Positions 45,820 through 55,368 of a stretch of 64,000 bases of DNA are shown piece by piece (the stretch's first letter is position 1; the number at the start of each line of letters is the position of its first letter). The notes under the pieces are model-generated. The model saw only the letters and a program-made list of their open reading frames with translations. It was not told the origin of the DNA and searched no databases. A program made the position numbers and the translations under genes. The DNA comes from Nitrospira defluvii (GTDB lineage Bacteria > Nitrospirota > Nitrospiria > Nitrospirales > Nitrospiraceae), in the NCBI GenBank assembly GCA_011525625.1, contig WYAX01000023.1:1-64000 (forward strand), written 5' to 3'.

Positions 45820-46388
45820 GCGCGCGGGGCTTCTTTCGGCGTCAGGTGGAACCGTGTGAGTGCCGTGTCGCCATAGTCATAACGTTTCGTTTGGGAGAGC
45901 GGTCCCAGTGCCTCGGGCATGTGTTCCTTGCTGCTATGTTCGATGATCACCACCGCGTCTTCGGCCAACCATCCCGCCTGCCAATCTCCGGCCAACGTCA
46001 GGAGTTCCGGAGTGAGTCGATAGGGTGGATCGCAGAAGACAATGTCGTAGGGGCCTGACCATTGGGTGCCCCGGTGAAAAAATTGGCTCACCTGACAGGC
46101 GCAGATATTGGCGTAGGCCTCCAGACCGCATTGCTGGAGATTGGAGCGGACGAGGCGCAAGGCCTCCCGGTCGGTCTCGACAAACGTGACATGCCCTGCA
46201 CCGCGGCTGAGCGCCTCAATTCCAATGGAGCCGGTTCCGGCATAGAGGTCGAGCACACGGGCTCCGGCGGTGCGTTCGCCAAGAATGGAAAAGAGGGCTT
46301 CCTTTACTCGGTCGGATGTGGGGCGGATGGCCTGTCCTCTGGGACCCAGCAACCGTCGGCCTCGATGAAGCCCTGCGATGACGCGCAT
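45816..46388 (-). CDS. rsmD: 16S rRNA (guanine966-N2)-methyltransferase
   Basis: 190 residues. MRVIAGLHRGRRLLGP, PTSDRVKEALFSIL, LDLYAGTGSIGIEALSRGA (SAM site) and the catalytic FCDPPYRL are characteristic. First gene of the rsmD-coaD-aminotransferase operon. Confidence 0.95.
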   Translation of the reverse strand: MRVIAGLHRGRRLLGPRGQAIRPTSDRVKEALFSILGERTAGARVLDLYAGTGSIGIEALSRGAGHVTFVETDREALRLVRSNLQQCGLEAYANICACQVSQFFHRGTQWSGPYDIVFCDPPYRLTPELLTLAGDWQAGWLAEDAVVIIEHSSKEHMPEALGPLSQTKRYDYGDTALTRFHLTPKEAPRA

Positions 46389-46558
46389 GATCGTATTCTG
46401 GAGAGAGCCACTCGCTGTCGGCTAAGAAGTGAGAGACTCTAACACAGCGTTTTTGAAGGGGTCAAGGTGATGCGGGCCTGAGGAAGGGGAGAGAGGCGCG
46501 TCTTCTCCCCGCCGCGGGGCGGGGAGCGCTGCAGATGTCACCAACGGAGGTTCATGCT

Positions 46559-46587
46559 TTGACGCATTCGGGGAGGCTCGCTATAAT
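46559..46587 (+). promoter_or_regulatory. Strong sigma70-type promoter in an intergenic region
   Basis: TTGACG (46559-46564), 17-base spacer, TATAAT (46582-46587). It points rightwards at a small ORF with a strong ribosome site and, further on, at radC. Confidence 0.6.
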
Positions 46588-46635
46588 CGGGCCACACTGG
46601 AACTCAGTTCGCGCAGGCTGAGGAGGTGGCCACAC

Positions 46636-46767
46636 GTGCGGTCGTCACACCACCACATCACACTGAGAACGGAGCGTTACGTCAGCCGGATCAGCGGGTC
46701 GCCACCGGTTGAGCGTCGCGGGCGGCGAGGCTCTTCCTACGGTTCGCCGAAATGGTCCGGTCGATGA
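46636..46767 (+). CDS. Candidate small basic protein (43 aa), antisense to a zinc-ribbon gene
   Basis: GTG start 46636 preceded by GAGGAGGTGG at 7-base spacing and by a near-consensus promoter 49 bases upstream. The product is very basic (MRSSHHHITLRTERYVSR...GRRGSS...WSGR). Its 3' half lies opposite the end of the 46691-46864 gene, so it could instead be part of an antisense RNA or of the radC leader. No homology known. Confidence 0.35.
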   Translation: MRSSHHHITLRTERYVSRISGSPPVERRGRRGSSYGSPKWSGR

Positions 46768-46864
46768 TGGCGCCACAGTTGATGCATTTCCAGGCGTAGA
46801 AAATGAGAAAGAAGTCAGAGAACCGTTCCAACATCATCATGCCTTTGCACTTCGGACATTCCAT
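46691..46864 (-). CDS. Small zinc-ribbon protein (57 aa)
   Basis: Start MECPKCKGMMM set by AGGAGG just upstream. The two Cys pairs, CPKC and CINCG, form a zinc ribbon around FSDFFLIFYAWK; the C-terminus is basic. Similar short single-ribbon proteins are common in environmental bacteria; role unknown. Confidence 0.7.
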   Translation of the reverse strand: MECPKCKGMMMLERFSDFFLIFYAWKCINCGAIIDRTISANRRKSLAARDAQPVATR

Positions 46865-47049
46865 GGTTTCCTCCTGGGTGGTGACGTTCACAGCTGTGTC
46901 TGCTCTCAAGCAAGAGCTGCACCAAAATGTCAAGTGTATAGATTTCAATGAGTTGCGTGGTTGAATGGCCATACATGAGATGAGTCACGCGTCAAGTCTC
47001 CGGCACAAAAAGGTGCGGGCTGACATTTTTTTGTCGTAGAAGGCAGGCT

Positions 47050-47763
47050 GTGAGACCCAAAAAGTCAGGGCGTGGTATCGGCGAATGGCCGGAGACTGAG
47101 CGGCCGCGAGAGCGATTGCTCAGCGAGGGGGCCACCAGTCTCTCCGATGCGCAACTCCTGGCGATTCTCCTGCGGGTGGGACGGCAAGAGGCCTCCGCAG
47201 TCAAAGTGGGAATGGAAGTTCTGGCCAGGGTCGGCGGTATCTACGGACTTCTCCATTGCAGTGTTGAAGAACTCTGTGCCATTCCAGGGGTCGGACCGGC
47301 CAAAGCGGCGCAATTAAAGGCGGCGGTGGAGGTCGGCAAACGGGCGGTGTCGGCTCCATTGACGACCGGGACCCGCATCAATTCCAGCGCAGACCTCTTT
47401 AAACATTACCACGCACGCTTGCGCGATCTCCGTCATGAGATTTTTGCCGTCGTGCTCTTGGATGCCAAGAACCAGGTCATTCGCGATGTGACCATCTCCG
47501 AGGGGAGCCTCACCCTCAGTATCGTCCATCCTCGAGAGGTGTTTATTCCGGCGATGCGTGCGTCGGCGGCGGGAGTCATTTTCCTTCACAATCATCCGAG
47601 TGGCGACCCGACCCCGAGCCAGGAAGACCGTGTATTGACGGCGAGGTTGGTGTCAGCCGGTGCGCTTCTCGGCATTCAGGTGCTGGATCATCTGATTGTG
47701 GGCGACGGTCGGTACGTGAGTTTCGCCGACCAGGGATGGCTTTGCGGAGAGGTCACGCGATGA
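47050..47763 (+). CDS. radC: RadC-family JAB/MPN-domain protein
   Basis: 237 residues. The N-terminal helix-hairpin-helix segment (LCAIPGVGPAKAAQLKAAVEV) precedes the JAB/MPN metalloprotease-like domain with FLHNHPSGDPTPSQED (metal-binding HxHx..D). Not truly a recombination protein; the family's function is unresolved. GTG start 47050. Confidence 0.93.
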   Translation: MRPKKSGRGIGEWPETERPRERLLSEGATSLSDAQLLAILLRVGRQEASAVKVGMEVLARVGGIYGLLHCSVEELCAIPGVGPAKAAQLKAAVEVGKRAVSAPLTTGTRINSSADLFKHYHARLRDLRHEIFAVVLLDAKNQVIRDVTISEGSLTLSIVHPREVFIPAMRASAAGVIFLHNHPSGDPTPSQEDRVLTARLVSAGALLGIQVLDHLIVGDGRYVSFADQGWLCGEVTR

Positions 47764-47893
47764 TACGCGTCCGGGAAAAGGGGCTGTGCCTGCCATCCAC
47801 TCCATCGATCATTCGTCTGACGAAAGGAAGGTCTTACCTACATCACTCCCTCTAACCAGGCCCAGGGGGGCCGCCGACTTACCAGAGGAGGTC

Positions 47894-50002
47894 ATGATGA
47901 ACGTTCCCCTCACCGAATCCATCAGGAATGTGGCTGTGGTGTCGAACGCGGGATCGGGAAAAACCTCGTTAGTCGAATCGCTCGCCTACTGTACCGGAAC
48001 GCTGTCATCCCCCGGATCCGTACTCGCAGGAAACACGGTCTCCGATTTCGAACCGGAAGAAGTGCACCATCGCAGCTCGTGCAATACCACCGTCCTTCGC
48101 TGCTCTCACAACGGGACCGTCCTCAATCTCCTGGATACTCCGGGCGCGCCAAGTTTCGTCGCCGATGTCCGGGCAGCGCTGCGCATTGCGGATGGGGTGG
48201 TCATGGTCGTGAACGCGGCGACCGGCGTACGCAGCGATCTTCAACGGCTGTGGTCGCTGGTGGAGGCAGCGGAACTTCCCTGCCTCCTGTTCGTGAACGG
48301 ATTGGATAAAGAGGGAACTCAGTGTGAGAGGACCGTGGAGGAGTTGATCAACGAGTTGGGGATTACGGCAGTGCCGTTGACGCTGTCGGTGGGCAGCGGG
48401 CCGCAGATGAGCGGAGTGGTGGACCTGCTGCAGAATCGGCTCGTCGCCGTTCGCTCGGACGGGCCGCAGGCAGAGGAGGCGCCGGTTCCTGCAGAGCAAC
48501 GAGATCAGGCGGCTGAGGCCAGGAGACGCGCGAGCGAACTTGTGGCCGAACAGGACGAAGCGCTTCTCGATCGATATGTGACCGACGGGGAATTGACGGA
48601 TGAAGTGCTGGTGCAGGGATTGCGGATGGGAGTCCGCCGTCGAACGCTGGTTCCGGTACTGGGCGGTTCGGCCGTACACAATCTGGGGATTCATTCGCTC
48701 CTGCGCGCGCTTGTCCATCTCTTGCCGTCACCGGTTGATCGCGCCCAAGCGGTGCCATTGCAGGGGGTGGGACTGACGAATGACCCTGCTCCGATCCAGC
48801 GCGACCCACTGGCGACGGCACCGTTCTCGGCTCTGGTGTTCAAGACGCTCATCGATCCTTTCATCGGGCGATTGTCCTATGTCCGCCTGTATTCGGGTAC
48901 CTTGGAAGCGGACAGCGGTCTGTACAACGCTACCAAACAGGTGCGGGAGCGGGGTGGCCACCTCTTCACCATTTTCGGGAAAAAATACACGCCGATCTCC
49001 CGTGCCGTGGCAGGAGACATCGTGGCCATCGGCAAATTGAAGGATACCCTCACGGGGGATACGCTGTGTGATGAGCATGCACCCATCCGGTATCCCGGCA
49101 TTCCGACGGCCAGACCGGTGATGTCGTTCGCAATCGAGCCAAAAGCCCGGGTCGATATCGAGAAGGTGAGTCTGGGGTTACATAAGCTCATCGAAGAGGA
49201 TCCGAGCCTGGAATTCGTTCGTCATCTGGAAACCAAGGAGATGGTGCTCAGCGGCATGGGGCAACGGCACATCGAGATTGCGCTGGAAAAACTACATCGC
49301 AAATATGGGGCGGAGGTCACGCTGCACGCGCCGAAAATTCCGTATCGTGAAACGGTCCGGAGCGTCGCGCAGGCGCAAGGCAAATACAAAAAGCAGACCG
49401 GCGGGCATGGACAGTATGGAGATTGCTGGTTGGAAGTCGGTCCATTGCCGCGTGGGCAGGGGTTCGAATTCGAAAACAAAATCGTCGGCGGTGCCATTCC
49501 CCGCAATTTCGTGCCGGCTGTGGAGAAGGGAGTGATCGAGGCGCTGCACGAGGGGCCTCTGGCCGGGTTTCCCACTGTGGATGTGCGGGTGACGGTGTAT
49601 GACGGTTCCTATCATGTCGTCGATTCGTCGGAGATGGCCTTCAAAATCGCCGGGTCGATGGGTGTGAAAAAGGCATTGGAAGCGGCCCATCCGATCCTGC
49701 TCGAACCGCTGATGACCCTCGAAGTCGAAGTTCCTGCCGACTCTGTCGGGGCCGTGCTCGGAGATCTCAATGCCCGCCGGGGACGGATCATCATGGTCGA
49801 AGCCAAGGGCCATATGGAAACCGTGAAGGCTCTCGTTCCCCAGGCTGAACTGCTGAATTATGCGCCGGCGTTGAACTCATTGACCGGCGGGCAGGGCAGC
49901 TACGTGATGGAATACGCCCAGTATGAGGAGGTACCGAGGGAGCTGGCCGGGAGGATTGTTGAGGAGCACCGGGCAGAACGCCACGGGGTGGTGGCTCGCT
50001 AG
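47894..50002 (+). CDS. Elongation factor G-like GTPase (EF-G paralogue)
   Basis: 702 residues with the five-domain layout of EF-G: the G domain, domain II (GRLSYVRLYSG), domain III (SFAIEPKARVDIEKV), domain IV (PYRETVRSVAQAQGKYKKQTGGHGQYGD) and a C-terminal domain. The G motifs are altered: G1 SNAGSGKTSL instead of AHIDAGKTT, G3 DTPGAPSF instead of DTPGHVDF, and G4 NGLDKE instead of NKMD. This marks it as the EF-G-like/FusA2 group rather than the main translocase. ATG 47894 follows GAGGAGGT; ATG 47897 is the next codon. Confidence 0.88.
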   Translation: MMNVPLTESIRNVAVVSNAGSGKTSLVESLAYCTGTLSSPGSVLAGNTVSDFEPEEVHHRSSCNTTVLRCSHNGTVLNLLDTPGAPSFVADVRAALRIADGVVMVVNAATGVRSDLQRLWSLVEAAELPCLLFVNGLDKEGTQCERTVEELINELGITAVPLTLSVGSGPQMSGVVDLLQNRLVAVRSDGPQAEEAPVPAEQRDQAAEARRRASELVAEQDEALLDRYVTDGELTDEVLVQGLRMGVRRRTLVPVLGGSAVHNLGIHSLLRALVHLLPSPVDRAQAVPLQGVGLTNDPAPIQRDPLATAPFSALVFKTLIDPFIGRLSYVRLYSGTLEADSGLYNATKQVRERGGHLFTIFGKKYTPISRAVAGDIVAIGKLKDTLTGDTLCDEHAPIRYPGIPTARPVMSFAIEPKARVDIEKVSLGLHKLIEEDPSLEFVRHLETKEMVLSGMGQRHIEIALEKLHRKYGAEVTLHAPKIPYRETVRSVAQAQGKYKKQTGGHGQYGDCWLEVGPLPRGQGFEFENKIVGGAIPRNFVPAVEKGVIEALHEGPLAGFPTVDVRVTVYDGSYHVVDSSEMAFKIAGSMGVKKALEAAHPILLEPLMTLEVEVPADSVGAVLGDLNARRGRIIMVEAKGHMETVKALVPQAELLNYAPALNSLTGGQGSYVMEYAQYEEVPRELAGRIVEEHRAERHGVVAR

Positions 50003-50045
50003 GCCTTGCCCCGTGGTGCTGGTTGGTACAGGACCGGCGCCTGCG

Positions 50046-51449
50046 TTAGTGGTCAGCCGGCTTGAGGACGACGTAAAAGGCCCGGCCTTCGCGCAATACG
50101 CGTAGAAGGATCGTATCGCCGCGTTTGACCTTAGCCACTGCGACCGTGAATTCTCCGACGGTGCCTGTGTCGACGCGGTTCACTTCCTTGATCAGATCGC
50201 CCTCCCGTAAGCCTTCGGCCTGGGCGAGGCTGCCCGATTCTACCTTAGAGATCAGGACGCCGCGACTCTCATTGAGGCGGAACTTTTCCGCCAGGCCTGC
50301 GGTCAGATCCTGCACGTCGATTCCGAGCTTGAAGTCGCTCCGGCTTTGAGGCAGCGATGCGGCAACCACGGCATCACGGCGTTCGCTCAAGGCGACAGTC
50401 AGGTTCATCCGTTTCCCGTCCCGTACGACCTCCACGATGGTCATGGATCCCGGGTCGAGTGCCGCAACAAGCCGCGACAGCTTGTTCGGTGTATCGACGA
50501 GCGCGCCATCGACTTTCGTAATGACGTCTCCGGGCCTGATGCCCGCGAGCGCTGCCGGATCCCGTTCAAAGACCTCGTTGACCAGGACGCCCTCATTCTC
50601 ATCCACGCCGAACTTGCTTGCCAGATCAAGAGTCAGCGGCTGCAGACCGACCCCTAACCAGGCGCGGACCACTTTGCCTTTGTTGATGAGTTGATTCATC
50701 ACTTGCTTGGCCATGTTGGACGGAATAGCGAAACCGATCCCTTGAGCGAAATTAATGATGGCTGTGTTGATTCCGATGATGTCGCCGCGCAGATCGAACA
50801 ACGGTCCGCCGGAGTTGCCCGGATTGATGGAGGCATCTGTCTGAATGAAATTTTCATACCGCGATAAATTGATGTTTTCCCGTCCGATGCCGCTGACGAC
50901 CCCGAGCGTTACTGTGCGATCCAGCCCGAACGGATTGCCGACGGCCAACACCCACTGTCCCACTTTCACTCCGGACGAATCTCCGAAGCGGGCGGCGGGG
51001 AGGGGGTGATCGGTCGTGACTTTCAGTACAGCCAGGTCGGTGTCGGGGTCTTTTCCGATGACTTGGGCAAATAGTTTGGTTTTATCGGAGAGACGTACTT
51101 CGACTTCCGCGGCGTCCCCGACGACATGGTTGTTGGTGATGATATGGCCGACCCCATCGACAATCACGCCGGAACCGGAGCCGGTGGAGTTGGGCATGCG
51201 CTCGCCGGCCTCCCGTGAGCGTCCTGTTGCCTGGATGGGGAAAATGCTCACGACGGATGGTTTGGCTTCTTCGGCCAGGTCTGTGATCACGGTTTGAAGT
51301 TCTTCCAGCATTCGCAAGCCGGGTGAGGTTTTGCGGGGCGCGGACCCGCTTTCACCGGCGGTAACGGTCGAGACGGGCATGCCTAGTAGCCATCCGGCGA
51401 GGCCGCATCCAAGCATGATCACGGTGAAACGCGCTGTCGGTGTCTTCAT
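50046..51449 (-). CDS. DegP/DegQ-type periplasmic serine protease
   Basis: 467 residues with an N-terminal signal/anchor (FTVIMLGCGLAGWLLG). Protease domain: ITNNHVVGD (His108), DPDTDLAVLKV (Asp), TDASINPGNSGGPLFD (Ser213). Two PDZ domains follow (GVLVNEVFERDPAALAGIRPGD and GVLISKVESGSLAQAEGLREGD). It degrades or refolds misfolded envelope proteins. Last gene of the lepA-led run. Confidence 0.95.
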   Translation of the reverse strand: MKTPTARFTVIMLGCGLAGWLLGMPVSTVTAGESGSAPRKTSPGLRMLEELQTVITDLAEEAKPSVVSIFPIQATGRSREAGERMPNSTGSGSGVIVDGVGHIITNNHVVGDAAEVEVRLSDKTKLFAQVIGKDPDTDLAVLKVTTDHPLPAARFGDSSGVKVGQWVLAVGNPFGLDRTVTLGVVSGIGRENINLSRYENFIQTDASINPGNSGGPLFDLRGDIIGINTAIINFAQGIGFAIPSNMAKQVMNQLINKGKVVRAWLGVGLQPLTLDLASKFGVDENEGVLVNEVFERDPAALAGIRPGDVITKVDGALVDTPNKLSRLVAALDPGSMTIVEVVRDGKRMNLTVALSERRDAVVAASLPQSRSDFKLGIDVQDLTAGLAEKFRLNESRGVLISKVESGSLAQAEGLREGDLIKEVNRVDTGTVGEFTVAVAKVKRGDTILLRVLREGRAFYVVLKPADH

Positions 51450-51538
51450 GATCGGCCAAGCTCCGGGGAGTCCCTCTGTTGTCTGACTACAGGGTCAGAA
51501 TATCAGATCGATACGCGGGAGCGAAAGCAGGTCAGGGA

Positions 51539-52177
51539 TCAAGCGGTCTTGGAGGCGGCCGGGCGTTGGAAGCGGGGAAGCCAGTGGGCCAGGTCGTGAC
51601 GCAGGCCGACCAGGATGACACTATCGTCCGGTCTGAGGGTCAGGGAGTTGGTGAGGGGGAGAAGAAAAGGGCCGCGAAACACAGCGGCGATATGGGTTGT
51701 GGGCGGGAGGTCGAACTCCCCGATCGGATGGCCGATGACCGGAGCCCCGCGTGTCACCACCACGCGCTCAATGGCGGCATCCCGTAAGCCGAGCTCTCGC
51801 TGCATAGTGAGCAGGTCTTCGTGGGCCAATTCAATTTTGAGCTCGCGGATCTGGCGCTCCAGCTGTTGCAAGGCCGAGCGTTGCCCTTTGATGCGTTCGG
51901 AGCCAACACGCAACACTTGCTCCAGCGGCGCGAGAGTGTTGGCCCGGTCCGTCGTGATCCCTCCGGCAGGAGGCACGGGTGTCGCGGTAATGCGTCGGCC
52001 GATCTGCTGATGGATGAGGTGAATCTGGTGCAGGATCGTTGTGGCTTGGCCATGTAGACGGAGGACATGAACCTTGCGATTGACGCGTTCCGCAATGGCG
52101 ACAATCGTCTCGTAGAATGCGCTGCCGGTCAGGAAGAGTTCTTTGCGGATACGAGCTAACAGCTCAAAAGACAGCAT
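51539..52177 (-). CDS. TrkA_C (RCK_C)-domain protein
   Basis: 212 residues. Helical and coiled-coil N-terminal part (ERIKGQRSALQQLERQIRELKIEL) then a C-terminal RCK_C domain (GLRDAAIERVVVTRGAPVIGHPIGEF, LRPDDSVILVGLRHDL) of the kind that binds small ligands on K+ channels and transporters. No NAD-binding RCK_N or membrane part, so it is a stand-alone regulator. It starts 29 bases after plsY. Confidence 0.7.
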   Translation of the reverse strand: MLSFELLARIRKELFLTGSAFYETIVAIAERVNRKVHVLRLHGQATTILHQIHLIHQQIGRRITATPVPPAGGITTDRANTLAPLEQVLRVGSERIKGQRSALQQLERQIRELKIELAHEDLLTMQRELGLRDAAIERVVVTRGAPVIGHPIGEFDLPPTTHIAAVFRGPFLLPLTNSLTLRPDDSVILVGLRHDLAHWLPRFQRPAASKTA

Positions 52178-52206
52178 AGTCTTGATGTCTGATAAGATAT
52201 ATTATG

Positions 52207-52809
52207 TCAACTTGCCTGTCCGATGCGCGATTCTGTTCCGCTCCAGAGACGAACGAGATTGTCCTTGTGTCTCGCCCAAATAAGCAGGCTCACCACACAG
52301 GCAAAACCGATAAACAGCCAGGAGCGATGAAATAGCAGCGACACGACCGGAAACATGGCAAAGGCGAACAGTGCGCCTCCTGAGGAATACCTCCAGAGAA
52401 CCACCGCGCCGATCCACAGGCCCATCAAAGTCAGGCCGATCCACGGCGCAACGCCCAATGCCGCGCCTAACGCAGTCGCCACGCCTTTGCCTCCCTTGAA
52501 TCCGAGGAACATGGAATGCAAGTGACCGATGATCGAGGCCAGCGCGACGCCCAGTACCGCCGCCTCTTGATGCAGGAGGAATGTCGCCGCCCACCCTGCC
52601 GCCCATCCCTTCCCAATGTCACCGATGAGTGTCAGCACGCCGGCTTTTTTCCCACTCACCCGCAGGACGTTGGTAAATCCGACATTCTTGCTGCCTGCCG
52701 ATCGTGGATCGACCGTGCCCAGCAGGCGTGACACCACGACGCCGAACGGAATGGATCCCAAAAGATAGCCGAAGAAGGTGAGGAAACCGATGAGCCAGGG
52801 ACTGTCCAT
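52207..52809 (-). CDS. plsY: Acyl-phosphate glycerol-3-phosphate acyltransferase
   Basis: First acylation of glycerol-3-phosphate in phospholipid synthesis. 200 residues, five membrane helices, with GYLLGSIPFGVVVSRL, DPRSAGSKNVGFTNVLR, GWAAG and GHLHSMFLGFKGGKGVAT. ATG 52809 chosen; a TTG one codon upstream is unlikely. Confidence 0.96.
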   Translation of the reverse strand: MDSPWLIGFLTFFGYLLGSIPFGVVVSRLLGTVDPRSAGSKNVGFTNVLRVSGKKAGVLTLIGDIGKGWAAGWAATFLLHQEAAVLGVALASIIGHLHSMFLGFKGGKGVATALGAALGVAPWIGLTLMGLWIGAVVLWRYSSGGALFAFAMFPVVSLLFHRSWLFIGFACVVSLLIWARHKDNLVRLWSGTESRIGQAS

Positions 52810-52857
52810 CAATGGTTGACCGGATCGTCGAATGTCGGTGCCCGCCGGCCTGAGTGA

Positions 52858-53472
52858 CTACAGGCCCTTCGCCCCGACCTGACGCCAGAAACTCCAGACA
52901 TATTGCGCGCCCGACACATAGCCCAGAATGAGGGAGAGATACAAGGTGACGATGCCGGCCAAGTGCAGGTTGCCGATCATTTCCACCACGGTGCCTTCAA
53001 GGAGCAGCAGGACGATGGCGACTACCTGCAAGGCCATTTTGTATTTACCGGTGACTTCGGCCGACATGATCATGCCTTCGGACGCCGCTATCGCGCGAAG
53101 GCCGGTGACTGCGACTTCCCGGGCGATGATCAGAATTGCCACCAGCGCGGTAACCCGATCAACTTGCACCAGCAGGATCAAGGCGGAAAGGACGAGTAGC
53201 TTGTCGGCAATGGGATCCAACAGCCGGCCGAGTTTCGTAATCTGGCCGGTTTTCCGTGCAACGTAGCCGTCCAGTAAATCCGTCACTGCCGCGATGACGA
53301 AGACAATGGCGGCCGCAAGGGATCGATCCGGAGTGGGGTCGAGCAGGAGCATCACGAACACCGGAATCAGCAGAATCCGGACGAGCGTCAGTACGTTGGG
53401 CAGATTGATATTACTTTCCTGCCCTGCCGACCGCATCATGACCAGCCCGGCTTCTTTCCAGCTGTCTCCCAT
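52858..53472 (-). CDS. pgsA: CDP-diacylglycerol-glycerol-3-phosphate 3-phosphatidyltransferase
   Basis: Makes phosphatidylglycerol phosphate. 204 residues. The CDP-alcohol phosphotransferase motif is complete: DLLDGYVARKTGQITKLGRL followed by LDPIADKL. NLPNVLTLVRILLIP at the N-terminus is typical. Precedes plsY in the run. Confidence 0.94.
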   Translation of the reverse strand: MGDSWKEAGLVMMRSAGQESNINLPNVLTLVRILLIPVFVMLLLDPTPDRSLAAAIVFVIAAVTDLLDGYVARKTGQITKLGRLLDPIADKLLVLSALILLVQVDRVTALVAILIIAREVAVTGLRAIAASEGMIMSAEVTGKYKMALQVVAIVLLLLEGTVVEMIGNLHLAGIVTLYLSLILGYVSGAQYVWSFWRQVGAKGL

Positions 53473-53505
53473 GATTCTTTCCGCTTCGTCTGCGTAAGGA
53501 CTTCC

Positions 53506-54543
53506 TTACACAATGCCGTGTTTGAGCAGGTCATGCAAGTGGATCACACCAGCCAGTCGATTCGGTGCTTCGATCACCACTAAGGCCGTGATCGAATATT
53601 GTTCCATCATGGCCACGGCTGTCGTGGCTAATTCGTCTGGTCCGATGGTTTTTGGATGGCGACTCGCGAGGTCGCGGGCCGTGACTTTGCTGAAGTCCCC
53701 GCCTGCCTGGATAAAGCGACGCAGGTCGCCGTCGGTGACGATCCCATACAAGGCGCCCTTGGCATTGACGACGGTCGTCAGCCCGAGTTTCTTCGAGGTC
53801 ATCTCCAGAATCGTGTCCGCGCCGGATACATCGGCGCGCACACGAGGCAGATGTGCTTCCCGATGCATGAGATCACGCACCTTGACGAGCAACCGGCGGC
53901 CCAGGCTGCCGCCAGGATGAAATTGTGCAAAATCGTCGTGCTTGAATCCCCGCTTCTGCAGCAGCGCGACAGCCAAGGCGTCGCCCATGGCGAGGGTCGC
54001 GGTCGTACTGGCGGTCGGGGCCAAGCCCAGCGGGCAGGCCTCCTCATCGACCGAGACGTCCAGCGTGACATCGCTGTTCTTCGCCAACGTCGAGGTCGTC
54101 TTGCCCGTCATGCCCACGACAGGCACATTCAACCGTTTCACGAAGGGCAGCAGTTGGAGCACCTCTTGCGTTTCCCCGCTGTTTGAAATCGCGATCAGCA
54201 CGTCCCGTCGTGCCAGCATGCCCAAATCGCCATGCACGCCCTCGGCCGGATGCAAAAAGAACGACGGGGTTCCGGTGCTGGCCAAGGTTGCCGCAATCTT
54301 CTGACCGATGAGGCCGGACTTACCCATGCCTGATATGACGACTTTCCCCTGGCAGGCAAACAGAAAATTGACGGCTTGGGCGAATCGGTCGTCGAGACGA
54401 GCTTTGAGGTCCTGGACGGCGCGGGCCTCGATGTCCAATACGCGAATCCCCTCCCGCACGCTCGCGTCGGTAGACGGGCGCCGAGAGGCGCGGGGTGTCC
54501 GCGTGGAGTTTATCGGCCTGGCGGTGTTGCGGCTGCGTCGCAT
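53506..54543 (-). CDS. kdsD: Arabinose-5-phosphate isomerase (KdsD/KpsF)
   Basis: Ribulose-5-P to arabinose-5-P, the first step to Kdo. 345 residues. An Arg-rich, disordered N-terminus (about 30 residues) precedes the SIS domain ([46 protein letters not shown]) and two CBS domains. The reading frame overlaps the end of kdsA by 34 bases; a start further downstream is possible, because the disordered extension is not needed for the fold. Confidence 0.93.
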   Translation of the reverse strand: MRRSRNTARPINSTRTPRASRRPSTDASVREGIRVLDIEARAVQDLKARLDDRFAQAVNFLFACQGKVVISGMGKSGLIGQKIAATLASTGTPSFFLHPAEGVHGDLGMLARRDVLIAISNSGETQEVLQLLPFVKRLNVPVVGMTGKTTSTLAKNSDVTLDVSVDEEACPLGLAPTASTTATLAMGDALAVALLQKRGFKHDDFAQFHPGGSLGRRLLVKVRDLMHREAHLPRVRADVSGADTILEMTSKKLGLTTVVNAKGALYGIVTDGDLRRFIQAGGDFSKVTARDLASRHPKTIGPDELATTAVAMMEQYSITALVVIEAPNRLAGVIHLHDLLKHGIV

Positions 54544-55343
54544 ATACGTAGTACCCGTGAGAGAAGTGAGTGAAGCGCGTTGAGCGGAACCATGTTCGGT
54601 CCATCGGACAAGGCGGAGTCGGGGTCAGGGTGGACTTCCATGAAGAACCCGTCGCAGCCGGCTCCTGCCGCCGCGCAAGCTAAGGGTTCGACGAATTCAC
54701 GCTGGCCGCTGGATTTCGTGCCGCCTCCGCCAGGCAGCTGCACACTGTGCGTGGCATCGAAGACCACGGGGTATCCGAAGCGGCGCATGATGGGAAACGA
54801 ACGCATGTCGACCACCAGGTTGTTGTAGCCGAACGACGAGCCCCGTTCCGTCAGCACAATCCGGCGGTTGCCGGCGTCTTCGACTTTCTTGACGGCGTTG
54901 CCCATTTCCGGGGGCGAAAGAAACTGCCCTTTCTTGATGTTCACGACCTTGCCGGTTTTGGCGGCGGCGAGCAATAAATCGGTCTGGCGACAGAGGAAGG
55001 CCGGAATCTGCAGAATGTCCACCACGCGTCCCGCCTCGGTGGCCTGCTCCTCCGTGTGGACATCGGTCAACACCGGGACACCGATCTGTTGCTGGACCTT
55101 GGCGAGGACGGCCAACCCCTTGTCCAGACCGGGCCCTCGGAACGAGGTGATGGAGGTGCGATTGGCCTTATCGAAGGACGATTTAAACACGTACGGCATG
55201 CCGAGCGCCTTGGTGATCTCTGCGATGCGTCCCGCCGTGTCCATGACGAGCTGCTCGCTTTCAATCACGCAAGGGCCCGCGATCAAAAACGGCCGATGCC
55301 CTGCCCCGATCTTAAACTGTCCTAAATCCACTTCGTGCGCCAT
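54510..55343 (-). CDS. kdsA: 3-deoxy-8-phosphooctulonate synthase
   Basis: Condenses arabinose-5-P and PEP to Kdo-8-P. 277 residues. [70 protein letters not shown] and [16 protein letters not shown] are all family motifs. ATG 55343 follows GGAG; an upstream TTG at 55352 is unlikely. Lies between repeat copy C and kdsD. Confidence 0.97.
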   Translation of the reverse strand: MAHEVDLGQFKIGAGHRPFLIAGPCVIESEQLVMDTAGRIAEITKALGMPYVFKSSFDKANRTSITSFRGPGLDKGLAVLAKVQQQIGVPVLTDVHTEEQATEAGRVVDILQIPAFLCRQTDLLLAAAKTGKVVNIKKGQFLSPPEMGNAVKKVEDAGNRRIVLTERGSSFGYNNLVVDMRSFPIMRRFGYPVVFDATHSVQLPGGGGTKSSGQREFVEPLACAAAGAGCDGFFMEVHPDPDSALSDGPNMVPLNALHSLLSRVLRICDAAATPPGR

Positions 55344-55368
55344 AGTCTCCAATGAGTGTCGTGTAAGT

